The notes below the pieces were generated by a model. That model worked only from the letters and a program-made list of their open reading frames with translations. It did no database searches and was not told where the DNA came from. Positions 1 to 7,197 of a DNA stretch of 9,453 nucleotides are shown in pieces. The DNA lies in contig JAGCWG010000188.1 in assembly GCA_017961965.1 (NCBI GenBank), positions 1 through 9,453 of the forward strand, read 5' to 3'. Source of the stretch: Bacteroidaceae bacterium (lineage in GTDB: Bacteria; Bacteroidota; Bacteroidia; Bacteroidales; Bacteroidaceae). Each line of letters starts with the position of its first letter. Position 1 is the stretch's first letter. Made by a program: the position numbers and the translations under genes.

Positions 1-28
1 ATTCCTAAGTCCTCATTCCTAATTCCTA
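1..28 (-). repeat. AGGAATK heptamer repeat array at the 3' end of the DUF6242 gene
   Basis: Read on the minus strand, this stretch is a run of imperfect 7-bp units: T, AGGAATT, AGGAATG, AGGACTT, AGGAAT. The first TAG of the run is the stop codon of the DUF6242 gene (26-28). The same unit follows the HU-like gene at 6960-7055, again starting in its stop codon. The array is cut by the window edge, so its full length is unknown. Confidence 0.75.
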
Positions 29-1345
29 CTCAATCACTCCTTTCCAAACGTTACCTCCCTTTACAATCCACAACTCATTGCCTACGGTGAGAATGGACGC
101 TGTAGTGGTATTATCATCGTTGATACCCTCCGGAAGAAGATACTTGCTTGTCAATGGATGCCAAGAAATACCGTTGTCATCTGAACGGTAGATGTAGTCG
201 TATGCACCACCATTCTTACCTATTGCGAAGATAGCACCATCGTATGCTGTAGCACTCAACTCTTCAAGGTAAGGGAACTTGTACATGTTCTTCTTGAGTA
301 TCTCTGTGTATGACCACTTCTGATCAACAAAGCTGTCCTGAGCACTTACCTTGAACCAACTTACTGAGTACTTGAGGTCGCTTGCGCTAAGACCAACCAT
401 AGTCACATACTCAATATCTCTGTTCGTATTTGATGTAAAGCTCTGAATAGACACGTTGGATGTAGGAAGCCTGTCTATATTCTCGTCACCATACACATTC
501 CATGTCTGGAGGTCAGACGAACCGATAATTTTTGAGCCGTCAAAGGCATAGATGCGGAACTTGTCTGCGCCAAGCAATCTCTCTACCACACCTGATGACG
601 CCTGTGCCCAACTTGCTCCATCTTCTGAAGCGTAGATGTAGGAGTCATTGCCAAGAGCATAGAACTTGTTACCGAAGATTATTACAGACTCGCCCTTTAT
701 CGCACCAGCATTCTTTGTCGTCCAATCCGTACCTGTGACTGACTCAGAAACGGAAGTCTCTCCACCGTCATTATGGAAAGCATATACCTTACCGTCAACT
801 ACGACAAACTTGCAGTTTGCACCGAATGTAGCATTAACGTTGACCTTCTTCCACTCAAGGGTGTCTGTGTTCACGGTCTTCTTGAACATCTCGACTGTGT
901 AGTGCTTCTTTGACACGCCGTCAGTAGCTACAACATAGATGCTGAGTGGTTTTCTGAGGTCAACAGAATCACTACCGCTCGTGACGTAGTAGTATGCTGT
1001 ATCGTTGCTTGCACTCAACTTAGTCTGGCCATATACATAGCCATAAGAAGAGAACTTAGGAACGACTGCTGAAAGGTCTGTCCATACAGGAAGAGAATCC
1101 ACACCGTAGATTCTACCATTAACCTGGTCTATGTTAAACTTGATTTCGCTACCGCCGATTGTTCTGTAAACGACAGTATCTTCACCGCTTGCATTCTTCA
1201 CGGTCAGGGCACTCTTGATGTCTCCTACAGAGAAGGATATAATACCACATTCAGACGAAGTGACAACCTCGTCATCAGAGATACAACTCGATAAAGACAG
1301 CACGCTCATACATAGCGGTGCGATAAAAGCATATATATTTTTCAT
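26..1345 (-). CDS. DUF6242-type surface lipoprotein with Asp-box/propeller-like C-terminal region
   Basis: This 439-residue protein has a lipoprotein signal peptide with lipobox L18-S19-S20-C21, so the mature protein should begin at lipidated C21. The residues after it (I-S-D-D-E, 22-26) resemble the acidic lipoprotein export signal known from Bacteroidetes surface lipoproteins, which suggests outer-leaflet display. Residues about 30-155 form a beta-rich N-terminal domain containing a D-S-L-P segment (83-86), as I recall from DUF6242 proteins. Residues about 165-439 hold repeated short strands and sialidase-type Asp-box motifs S-x-D-G-x-x-W, at 240-246 and 388-395, consistent with a beta-propeller. 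No catalytic residues are recognisable, and the function is unknown; binding of a glycan or protein is a guess. The gene ends in TAG, which shows that TAG is used as a stop in this genome. A -7 box lies 35 bp upstream. Confidence 0.85.
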   Translation of the reverse strand: MKNIYAFIAPLCMSVLSLSSCISDDEVVTSSECGIISFSVGDIKSALTVKNASGEDTVVYRTIGGSEIKFNIDQVNGRIYGVDSLPVWTDLSAVVPKFSSYGYVYGQTKLSASNDTAYYYVTSGSDSVDLRKPLSIYVVATDGVSKKHYTVEMFKKTVNTDTLEWKKVNVNATFGANCKFVVVDGKVYAFHNDGGETSVSESVTGTDWTTKNAGAIKGESVIIFGNKFYALGNDSYIYASEDGASWAQASSGVVERLLGADKFRIYAFDGSKIIGSSDLQTWNVYGDENIDRLPTSNVSIQSFTSNTNRDIEYVTMVGLSASDLKYSVSWFKVSAQDSFVDQKWSYTEILKKNMYKFPYLEELSATAYDGAIFAIGKNGGAYDYIYRSDDNGISWHPLTSKYLLPEGINDDNTTTASILTVGNELWIVKGGNVWKGVIE

Positions 1346-1379
1346 TCTTTATTTTTAGTGCAAGATATCAATTATTCCG

Positions 1380-1387
1380 CAAAATTA
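1380..1387 (-). promoter_or_regulatory. Bacteroidetes-type -7 box for the DUF6242 gene
   Basis: The minus strand reads TAATTTTG, matching TAnnTTTG, 35 bp upstream of the start codon. At a 19-bp spacing the -33 position reads TTTC, not TTTG, so only the -7 element is convincing. The 129-bp gap to the next gene holds nothing else that I can identify. Confidence 0.5.
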
Positions 1388-1474
1388 CAAACATTTTTCT
1401 CATTATGAAAGAGTATGCTTCCTTTTTAAAGTTTTTTATAAGTCACGTCGGCACTTTTAGGATTAATTAGCATT

Positions 1475-3289
1475 TTACAGCCCATTTTGCACCTGTTTCA
1501 TGACACGAAGGAAGTTACCGCCCCAGATGAGTCTTATCTGCTCCTCGGAATATCTCTCACGAAGAAGCTTACGGGTGAAGTTTATCAGTTCACTTGCACT
1601 TGCAAGTCCTGGAACTCCACCATCACCATCGAAGTCCGTACCTATGCCCACGTGTTCCACACCCATGATGTTGACCATGTGGTTGAGGTGCTCCACCGCA
1701 TCAAGTATAGTGGCTTGGCCGTTTTCCCTCAGGAATCCATGATAGAAAGTGACCTGTGCCACACCTCCTGCCTTGGCAAGTGCCTTCATCTGGTCGTCCG
1801 TAAGGTTACGTGGATGATTGCAGAGCACCTTTGCCGAAGAATGACTGCATACAATAGGGAGCTTGCTTATCTCAAGAGCATCATAGAAGCTTTCCTCACT
1901 CGCATGACTAAGGTCAACCATCATACCCACACGGTTCATCTCTGCTATCACCTTTGCGCCAAAGTCTGACACTCCACCATGCTCGCCTCTCACACCCGTT
2001 GGGTCGATACTGCTGTCAAGTGGCTGGCATGAGTTGACAATGTGTCTCGCAGAATCACAGATATCGTTGTCTCCATTATGGCAAAGGGTCATATATACAA
2101 CTCCCCTATTACGGAAAGTCTCAACATTACGTATGTCTTTACCTATGGCATAGCCGTTCTCTATACCCATCATTATGGCTTTCTTGCCCTGAGCCTTCAG
2201 ACGCGAGATGTCAAGTGGTGTCCTTGCTATATCCACAGCCGTACAATTCTTTGCCACCATATCCTCAATCTGGTTGAGTATCTGGTTAGCCTTTGCAGTA
2301 GCATTTAGAAGGCTCTCCTCGTCACGATTCTGCTGCTGGAGGTAAGCCACCATGATGGTAGCGTCAAGATGTCCCTCCGTCATCTTGTGGAGGTCAACGA
2401 GGATGCGAGGGTCACGAGACCCGAAGTCTATATTCTCGTGGAAGAACATAGGAGTGTCACAATGGGAGTCGAGAGTGATGATGCTGTCATGCAGCTTCTT
2501 GGCAGACTTGAACTCGGAAGCCTCGCCTATGAGCCACTCAAAGATAGGCAACATCTCCATATCGTTTCTCAGCACGTATGGCTCCGGATGCCATTGCACG
2601 CCAAGGATGCTCTTATGTTCGTTGCTCTCTATAGCCTCTATTATGCCATCGGCAGCCGTTGCGACTACTCTGAGGCAAGGCGCAGGCTCCTTACAGGCTT
2701 GGTGATGGAAGGAATTGACACAAAGCGTCGTTCCGTATATCTTGCCAAGAATGCTGTCCTCGTCAATATGTACTGTGTGCGACGGATAGCGTCTGTCTTG
2801 GTCTTGCGAATGCTTTATGAGCCTTACGCTATTGCCGTTCTCATCCTTCACCTGAGTATGAATATCCTGATAAAGCGTACCTCCAAGTGCTGCATTTATC
2901 ATCTGTATGCCCTTGCATATTCCGAGCATAGGAATCTGGCGGTCATAGGCAAGCTTCACGAGAAGCAGCTCCTGCATGTCCCTCTCAGGAGTGATGCCAT
3001 GTAACTCCTTGACAGGCTCCTCTCCAAAGAGGAGAGGATTAGGGTCACCACCTCCGGAGAAGATGATACCATCTACCCTGTCCAACAACTCGCCAAGACG
3101 GTCAGTCTCATAGAATGGCGGAATAATCATAGGGATGCCACCAGCCTTTAGCACAGATTGGTAATATCCCTCTGCCAGCATACACGTCTCCTTGTCATAA
3201 TTACCCGTTATGGCTATGACAGGACGTGCATCCTTGGTACTAAAACCTGTATTTATTTTAGTATATTCACTTTTCCAGTCAAAATTCAT
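1475..3289 (-). CDS. Fused gamma-glutamyl hydrolase-like (class I GATase, C26) and membrane dipeptidase (M19) protein
   Basis: Two enzyme domains lie in one 604-residue chain. Residues about 20-255 are a class I glutamine-amidotransferase/peptidase C26 domain of the PuuD type: nucleophile C125 in GICKG, an FHHQA segment (194-198), and the catalytic pair H234 and E236 in QWHPE. Residues about 265-600 are an M19 renal-dipeptidase domain with the expected metal ligands and catalytic positions: H276 and D278 (SHCD), E377 (GIENG), H462 (DLSHAS), H483 (CSHSS) and D552 (GTDFDG); the NHPRN segment (491-495) is also present. Both active sites look intact. There is no signal peptide, so a cytoplasmic location is likely. 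C26 enzymes cleave gamma-glutamyl bonds and M19 enzymes cleave dipeptides, so scavenging of gamma-glutamyl peptides is a reasonable inference; the real substrate is not visible. A second copy of its first 23 codons lies at 7072-7142. Confidence 0.9.
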   Translation of the reverse strand: MNFDWKSEYTKINTGFSTKDARPVIAITGNYDKETCMLAEGYYQSVLKAGGIPMIIPPFYETDRLGELLDRVDGIIFSGGGDPNPLLFGEEPVKELHGITPERDMQELLLVKLAYDRQIPMLGICKGIQMINAALGGTLYQDIHTQVKDENGNSVRLIKHSQDQDRRYPSHTVHIDEDSILGKIYGTTLCVNSFHHQACKEPAPCLRVVATAADGIIEAIESNEHKSILGVQWHPEPYVLRNDMEMLPIFEWLIGEASEFKSAKKLHDSIITLDSHCDTPMFFHENIDFGSRDPRILVDLHKMTEGHLDATIMVAYLQQQNRDEESLLNATAKANQILNQIEDMVAKNCTAVDIARTPLDISRLKAQGKKAIMMGIENGYAIGKDIRNVETFRNRGVVYMTLCHNGDNDICDSARHIVNSCQPLDSSIDPTGVRGEHGGVSDFGAKVIAEMNRVGMMVDLSHASEESFYDALEISKLPIVCSHSSAKVLCNHPRNLTDDQMKALAKAGGVAQVTFYHGFLRENGQATILDAVEHLNHMVNIMGVEHVGIGTDFDGDGGVPGLASASELINFTRKLLRERYSEEQIRLIWGGNFLRVMKQVQNGL

Positions 3290-3336
3290 CGTATGCTTGT
3301 TTAATGGTTCTGTTTGCAGATTCTCACATCAATGTG

Positions 3337-3344
3337 CAAAGTTA
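3337..3344 (-). promoter_or_regulatory. -7 box for the fused hydrolase-dipeptidase gene
   Basis: The minus strand reads TAACTTTG, a full match to TAnnTTTG, 47 bp upstream of the ATG at 3289. At a 19-bp spacing the upstream element is TTTC, so the -33 box is weak. The gene probably has its own promoter, since a strong hairpin separates it from the TlpA-like gene upstream. Confidence 0.55.
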
Positions 3345-3422
3345 ATCTAAATTACTGAGAATAGAAAATCATAGCAGTCAAAATCCTATTATATAAGGTA
3401 ACATTCGTTGTTTGTACCATAT

Positions 3423-3472
3423 AATCAACAGCGATTAAACAGGTAATAACCACCGTTTAATCGCTGTTGATT
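3423..3472 (-). terminator. Strong hairpin, probable terminator of the TlpA-like gene
   Basis: An exact 18-bp inverted repeat pairs 3423-3440 with 3455-3472. Three more pairs (GGT with ACC) form inside it after a bulged A, leaving a 7-nt loop. It begins 20 bp past the TlpA-like stop codon. The tail on the minus strand is A/T-rich but lacks a clean T run, so termination is likely but not proved. The perfect arms could also act as a transcript-stabilising or protein-binding element. Confidence 0.65.
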
Positions 3473-3492
3473 GTATGATAAATCTCCCTCTG

Positions 3493-5886
3493 TTACTTCA
3501 TCTGCTCCAACAGACGAGCAAGGGCGTTGAGGTCACGTGGGTCTGCATTGACATCGAGTATGTTGCCGTTGCGGTCAATAAGCTTGTATGTTGGGAACGA
3601 GTGTACACCAAGGAAGTTCTCGATAGCTTTCTGCTGGTCTTGTGGCAGGTTGTAGTGTACTACGTTGTCGCCTGTTACGTTGTATTCCTTGATAACGTTC
3701 TTCCATGACTCATCTGAACTATTGTCTGCGAGGTACAGATATACAATGTCATAATCCTTCAGACGTTCGTATTCCTCGGCTGAGTGCGAAAGAGCCTCCT
3801 TGCATGGACCGCACCATGTGCCCCAGATGTCGAGGAGAATAATCTTGCCCTTGTATGGCTCGATTATCTTACGAAGTATTTTCTCTCCGTCACTCATGTT
3901 GGCGAGGTCTTCTGCCGACTTCAGGCTTGGTGACTTTGATATGTCCCTGCTCTGTATTGCGATGTACTTGTCGTTCTCTGCCAGTACTAACGCTTTGGCA
4001 GCAGGCATTGTCACGTTTTCTTCAATGTACTGTACAGCTCTTTCGTTTAATGGCTGGCGACTATGGTCTAATATATTGTAGAAGTTATTGACGGTTATTA
4101 TGTCACGCAAATCCTTGTCGCATCCTATTGAGTCAAGTACACAGAGTGTGTTATAGAAGAATAGTAACGGAACTTCTTCTGTAATTATCTTATGTATATC
4201 CTCACGCTCAATTAAGCTATTGTATTGCTTCACATATTCCTGTGCATCGAACTCGTCACTTAGTCTTTGGTTCTCTTCTGGCTTTTCATCGTCCTGCTTT
4301 ATTATCAGTTCCTTGTATCCATCGGCATATCGCTGCATCAAGGCAAACTCATCGTCAGTTATTGACACATTTCCTGCGTCACGATATTTCTTTAAGATAT
4401 ATATCATGGCTTCATTATTTGGCGTATAGAAATAACGTCCTTTTTTGATACTATATCTTTGAAATACAAGTTGGTCAATGTAATCTCTGGTGAAAGTTCC
4501 GAAATCACGGTGCAACGTATATGGCTTTGAACGCTTCTGCCAATGATTCTCTCCTACATACTGAAGGTAATCATCAGGTATATTCCTGTCTTTAATGTAG
4601 AAGCGTCCCTGCATAAGGTCACGTCCCTCACTCGTTCTGCACATGTCCTTCATATAGTTGATGTATCTGTCAGATAAAGTTGGATGTGCAGCGACAACTC
4701 CATTTATTAAATCCATTGTCTTCTCCTTGATGGCTTTTATATCTTCAAATTGCTTGTGGGCATCTATTTCCCTTTCACCCAATCCGTTGTGGAGCCAGTA
4801 TATGTAATGTGCCATCATTTCGTTCTGCAAGCGACTGTTATTGCCCATGAACAGCTTTTTACCTTCCTTGAAGTCGTAGAGCATCAAGTATGTCTCTCCA
4901 GGTTCAAATACAGAAGAAACATAGATGTGAGTCCAGTCAAACATTACTGTTGAGGTATTGATTAAAGGACATTTCACTACAAAACGACCCAAAGAATCAA
5001 TCTTTCCATAGAATGATTGCTGGTCATCTGTAAATATGTTCATATATGAAACGTCAAACTCATTTCCCTTTGCCTTTACATTGTCTGGCATATCCTTGAG
5101 CCAGCCAATGAACGTTACTGTGTCAGTCACGTAATGACTATCCTTGAATGTGGTAGAAGCGTCCTTCGTTGGATAGTCTGGTAGTGTATTGCCTTTGATG
5201 AAAGAGCAGTTATGCTTTGTCTTTCCAATAGTGATGCTGCGTCTTCCTTCCTTGTACTTGTCAACGCTCACAGTTAGTTCATTGCCGTCGTTCTCAAGCA
5301 CGAACGAATACTTGTCACCTTTCTGCACTTTCTTCTTGTAGTTCCAGAACTTGCAGTCGTATATTGCGAAGTCGTCATAGAAACCAATTACCCAGTCGCC
5401 TGTCTTGTCGTTGCGCCAGTTGGATGGAAAGAGTAGTTTGGCTTTGTATTCTCCGTTGCTTACACCGAAAATCTTGAAGTCCCATTCATTGTCTCCTTCA
5501 ATGAAATCAAACTTAGAGGTATTATTTGGCAATGGCTCGAAATGGAATACAAGGTCTGCCTTCCAGTTACTATCCTTAAAATACACCTCCTTGTCCAGTT
5601 CCATTCCGTCACACCCTTTCAGGGCATAACGTTTTTCACCTATCCTCAAGGTTGTTCCTTTAACGAATTTAATCCATGAGTTAGGGAATGTCTCGACGTG
5701 CATCATAATGCGTGTCTCGTCATCAGCAAACTCCACACGCCTGATATCAAGAACTGAGCCACTGCCGATGTCAGTGTACTTGTTGGCTTCGACAGCAATT
5801 TCGTTCCATACAACAGTTTTGTCCTTTGCATATCCAATGATGGATAGCATAGCGAAAAGAAGAGTAATAATAAATTTCCCTTTCAT
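3493..5886 (-). CDS. Secreted TlpA-like thiol-disulfide oxidoreductase with a large N-terminal region
   Basis: This 797-residue protein starts with a Sec signal peptide (hydrophobic residues 5-18, likely cleavage after A20) and has no lipobox cysteine, so it should be periplasmic or exported. Residues about 655-797 form a thioredoxin/TlpA domain with the redox motif W691-C692-G693-P694-C695 and a cis-proline candidate at P765 (FPT). The first 650 residues are mostly beta-rich up to about 340 and then charged and helix-rich. They resemble the long N-terminal parts of Bacteroidales TlpA/AhpC-TSA family proteins, but I cannot name a domain there. The likely role is reduction or exchange of disulfides in exported proteins; partners are unknown. 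It has its own promoter and a hairpin after the stop codon, so it is probably transcribed alone. The start follows an A-rich leader typical of Bacteroidetes. Confidence 0.88.
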   Translation of the reverse strand: MKGKFIITLLFAMLSIIGYAKDKTVVWNEIAVEANKYTDIGSGSVLDIRRVEFADDETRIMMHVETFPNSWIKFVKGTTLRIGEKRYALKGCDGMELDKEVYFKDSNWKADLVFHFEPLPNNTSKFDFIEGDNEWDFKIFGVSNGEYKAKLLFPSNWRNDKTGDWVIGFYDDFAIYDCKFWNYKKKVQKGDKYSFVLENDGNELTVSVDKYKEGRRSITIGKTKHNCSFIKGNTLPDYPTKDASTTFKDSHYVTDTVTFIGWLKDMPDNVKAKGNEFDVSYMNIFTDDQQSFYGKIDSLGRFVVKCPLINTSTVMFDWTHIYVSSVFEPGETYLMLYDFKEGKKLFMGNNSRLQNEMMAHYIYWLHNGLGEREIDAHKQFEDIKAIKEKTMDLINGVVAAHPTLSDRYINYMKDMCRTSEGRDLMQGRFYIKDRNIPDDYLQYVGENHWQKRSKPYTLHRDFGTFTRDYIDQLVFQRYSIKKGRYFYTPNNEAMIYILKKYRDAGNVSITDDEFALMQRYADGYKELIIKQDDEKPEENQRLSDEFDAQEYVKQYNSLIEREDIHKIITEEVPLLFFYNTLCVLDSIGCDKDLRDIITVNNFYNILDHSRQPLNERAVQYIEENVTMPAAKALVLAENDKYIAIQSRDISKSPSLKSAEDLANMSDGEKILRKIIEPYKGKIILLDIWGTWCGPCKEALSHSAEEYERLKDYDIVYLYLADNSSDESWKNVIKEYNVTGDNVVHYNLPQDQQKAIENFLGVHSFPTYKLIDRNGNILDVNADPRDLNALARLLEQMK

Positions 5887-5969
5887 AATGTTTTGTTTTT
5901 GTTTTGAAGTTAGTTGTTTTACGGCTATTTTGCTTCTATGATATTAGCGTGTAATTTCATACGGCGAAA

Positions 5970-5999
5970 CAAAGGTACGGAATACCATTTATATTGCAA
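5970..5999 (-). promoter_or_regulatory. Promoter of the TlpA-like gene (-33 TTG, 19 bp, -7 TACCTTTG)
   Basis: The minus strand carries TTG (5997-5999), a 19-bp spacer and TACCTTTG (5970-5977). This fits the Bacteroidetes primary sigma-factor consensus at both elements and is the clearest promoter in the window. It implies a leader of roughly 80 nt. Confidence 0.75.
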
Positions 6000-6124
6000 T
6001 GAATATTTACCATAAAATACGTTAATTATACTAATTCTCTTGCACTTGTCACTAATAAAAATTACTTTTGCAACGGAAACTAATTCGTCAGGCAATGGAT
6101 AAAAGTCCGCTAATTCACGACAAA

Positions 6125-6278
6125 AAGTTATCCGCATGATTCAAAACATTCATTCAGAACTTCTGAACCTTGATTTATAATTTTTGAACCTTCATTCAGA
6201 ACTTGCGAACGAATATTTGAAAGTTTACGGATAACTTATTTCTATGATAAAGCGAACTTTCTTCCGTTGTATCCGTAA
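6125..6278. repeat. Cluster of direct and inverted repeats upstream of the HU-like gene
   Basis: A 20-bp sequence at 6149-6168 recurs at 6191-6210 with two mismatches, 42 bp apart start to start. The first copy contains the palindrome TTCAGAACTTCTGAA (6153-6167). A 10-bp inverted repeat, AAGTTATCCG at 6125-6134 and CGGATAACTT at 6228-6237, encloses both copies. A third related site overlaps the second arm as an inverted pair: TTACGGATA (6225-6233) and TATCCGTAA (6270-6278). The arrangement suggests an operator region or multiple binding sites. Confidence 0.7.
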
Positions 6279-6338
6279 CTTTTATTAGTTATAAGATGAA
6301 TTTATATTAGTAGTAAGTAAGTTTAAATCTAAGTGATT

Positions 6339-6962
6339 ATGATAAAGTACATCAAGCAGGAGATGCCAGACATTCACCGCAAAGGTGAGAAGAAGTGTTA
6401 CTACCGTATCGAGACACGTGGCAATATGACGCACAAGGACCTGATAAGTCAGATGGCATTCAAGGGTGTGTCCGAAGGTATGGCGGAGATGGTTATCCAT
6501 CGCCTTACGGAGACAATGGTGGAGCTTATGCGTCAGGGCTTCAGCGTGACTGTTGACGGTCTCGGATGTTTCAGTCTCTCATTAGGTGTGGTTGACGACA
6601 AGACAGTGGAGGAGATGGACGGCAAGACCAAGAGGAATGCCACGAGCATCGAAATTCGCAACGTGAACTACAAGGTGGACAAGAAGTTCCTCCGCACACT
6701 TAATCATGAGTGCAAGCTTGAACGTGGCTACACATCACGCATCAACCGCTGTCGTCTCACCCGTGAGGAGCGTCTCCGCAAGGCGCAGGACTATCTCTCC
6801 GCTCACCAGATAATGCGCATCGCTGACTATGTCCGCCTGACGGGACTCTCACGCACTACTGCTTCGCTCGAACTCCGTGAGTTTGCTGCCGCCACTGCCA
6901 GAACCGGCATTGACTTCATGGGACGCGGTCCTTCGCTGGTGTACTGCCAGTTCTTGAATTAG
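6339..6962 (+). CDS. HU-like DNA-binding protein with C-terminal winged-helix-like domain
   Basis: I prefer the ATG at 6339 (207 residues) over the in-frame GTG at 6333, because ATG is the more usual start and gives the typical short N-terminus. Residues about 1-125 resemble the Bacteroidetes HU-like domain: a helical segment around 32-66 is followed by a beta segment with the VDGLGCF turn (72-78) and a basic stretch around 96-120. Residues about 139-207 look like an added winged helix: TREERLRKA, then a helix-turn-helix ending in GLSRTTASLELR (169-180), then a wing containing GRG (195-197). It is longer than the roughly 90 residues of ordinary HU. A role in DNA bending or gene regulation is likely; the target is unknown. 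The repeat-rich region upstream could be its own operator. The TAG stop is the first triplet of the heptamer repeat array. Confidence 0.8.
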   Translation: MIKYIKQEMPDIHRKGEKKCYYRIETRGNMTHKDLISQMAFKGVSEGMAEMVIHRLTETMVELMRQGFSVTVDGLGCFSLSLGVVDDKTVEEMDGKTKRNATSIEIRNVNYKVDKKFLRTLNHECKLERGYTSRINRCRLTREERLRKAQDYLSAHQIMRIADYVRLTGLSRTTASLELREFAAATARTGIDFMGRGPSLVYCQFLN

Positions 6963-7055
6963 GAATGAGGAATGAGGAATTGTTACAATGTGAAATGAGG
7001 AATCAGGAACTAAGCGAAGCGGTCTCACTGACCGCATGGAAGTAATGAGGAATGG
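6960..7055 (+). repeat. AGGAATG heptamer repeats after the HU-like gene
   Basis: Starting at the TAG stop (6960-6962) the sequence runs AGGAATG, AGGAATG, AGGAATT. Further units occur around 6998-7010 and 7047-7053. A 16-bp sequence, TGAGGAATTGTTACAA at 6973-6988, recurs at 7046-7061 with one mismatch, flanking the hairpin at 7019-7035. The unit is the same as at window positions 1-28. Confidence 0.75.
7019..7035. other. Small hairpin GCGGTC-TCACT-GACCGC
   Basis: A perfect 6-bp G+C-rich stem with a 5-nt loop lies 56 bp past the HU-like stop codon. No T run follows on either strand, so a terminator role is uncertain. It sits between the two copies of the 16-bp repeat and may belong to a repeat element. 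Confidence 0.45.
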
Positions 7056-7142
7056 TTACAAGACAATAAAAACAGGACGTGCATCCTTGGTACTAAAACC
7101 TGTATTTATTTTAGTATATTCACTTTTCCAATCAAAATTCAT
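7056..7142 (-). pseudogene. Truncated 5' copy of the hydrolase-dipeptidase gene
   Basis: Positions 7072-7142 match 3219-3289 with 70 of 71 bases identical; the only difference is G at 3278 against A at 7131. The block starts exactly at the ATG and covers 23 codons plus two bases, after which the frame runs on for a few unrelated codons to TAA at 7056-7058. The open frame is 28 codons and begins MNFDWKSEYT, as in the full gene. It lacks every catalytic residue, so it cannot be an enzyme. It may be a gene remnant, a recombination product or a short translated leader. A -7 box lies upstream in the same orientation. Confidence 0.8.
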
Positions 7143-7197
7143 GATGCGTTATATTATGGTTATATCATCATTTTCACACGATAGTTAATCACGTTTG

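Larger units (their letters stand above)
5887..6338. other. 452-bp intergenic region between divergent TlpA-like and HU-like genes
   Basis: No gene is supported here. The left part holds the promoter of the TlpA-like gene (5970-5999) and its roughly 84-bp leader. The stretch 6125-6278 is packed with direct and inverted repeats, listed separately, and lies upstream of the HU-like gene. A weak match TAACTTTT (6276-6283, plus strand) to the -7 consensus lies 55 bp before the HU-like start but has no matching -33 element. Confidence 0.7.

Noticed and set aside
1487..1969. 160-codon plus-strand open frame over the M19 domain
   Set aside because: It lies antisense to conserved M19 motifs and its histidine-rich, low-complexity translation has no protein-like pattern.
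2369..3004. 211-codon plus-strand open frame, antisense to the hydrolase-dipeptidase gene
   Set aside because: The opposite strand carries a complete two-domain enzyme with all catalytic motifs across this stretch. The antisense translation shows no recognisable domain and looks like a codon-usage shadow.
5925..6137. 70-codon minus-strand open frame upstream of the TlpA-like gene
   Set aside because: It runs through the well-formed promoter at 5970-5999 and part of the repeat cluster, and its translation resembles no family I know. It is better explained as open by chance.
7072..7142. Gene-start copy considered as an insertion-sequence end or att site
   Set aside because: The block is coding sequence starting at an ATG, without terminal inverted repeats, and no transposase or integrase is encoded in the window.
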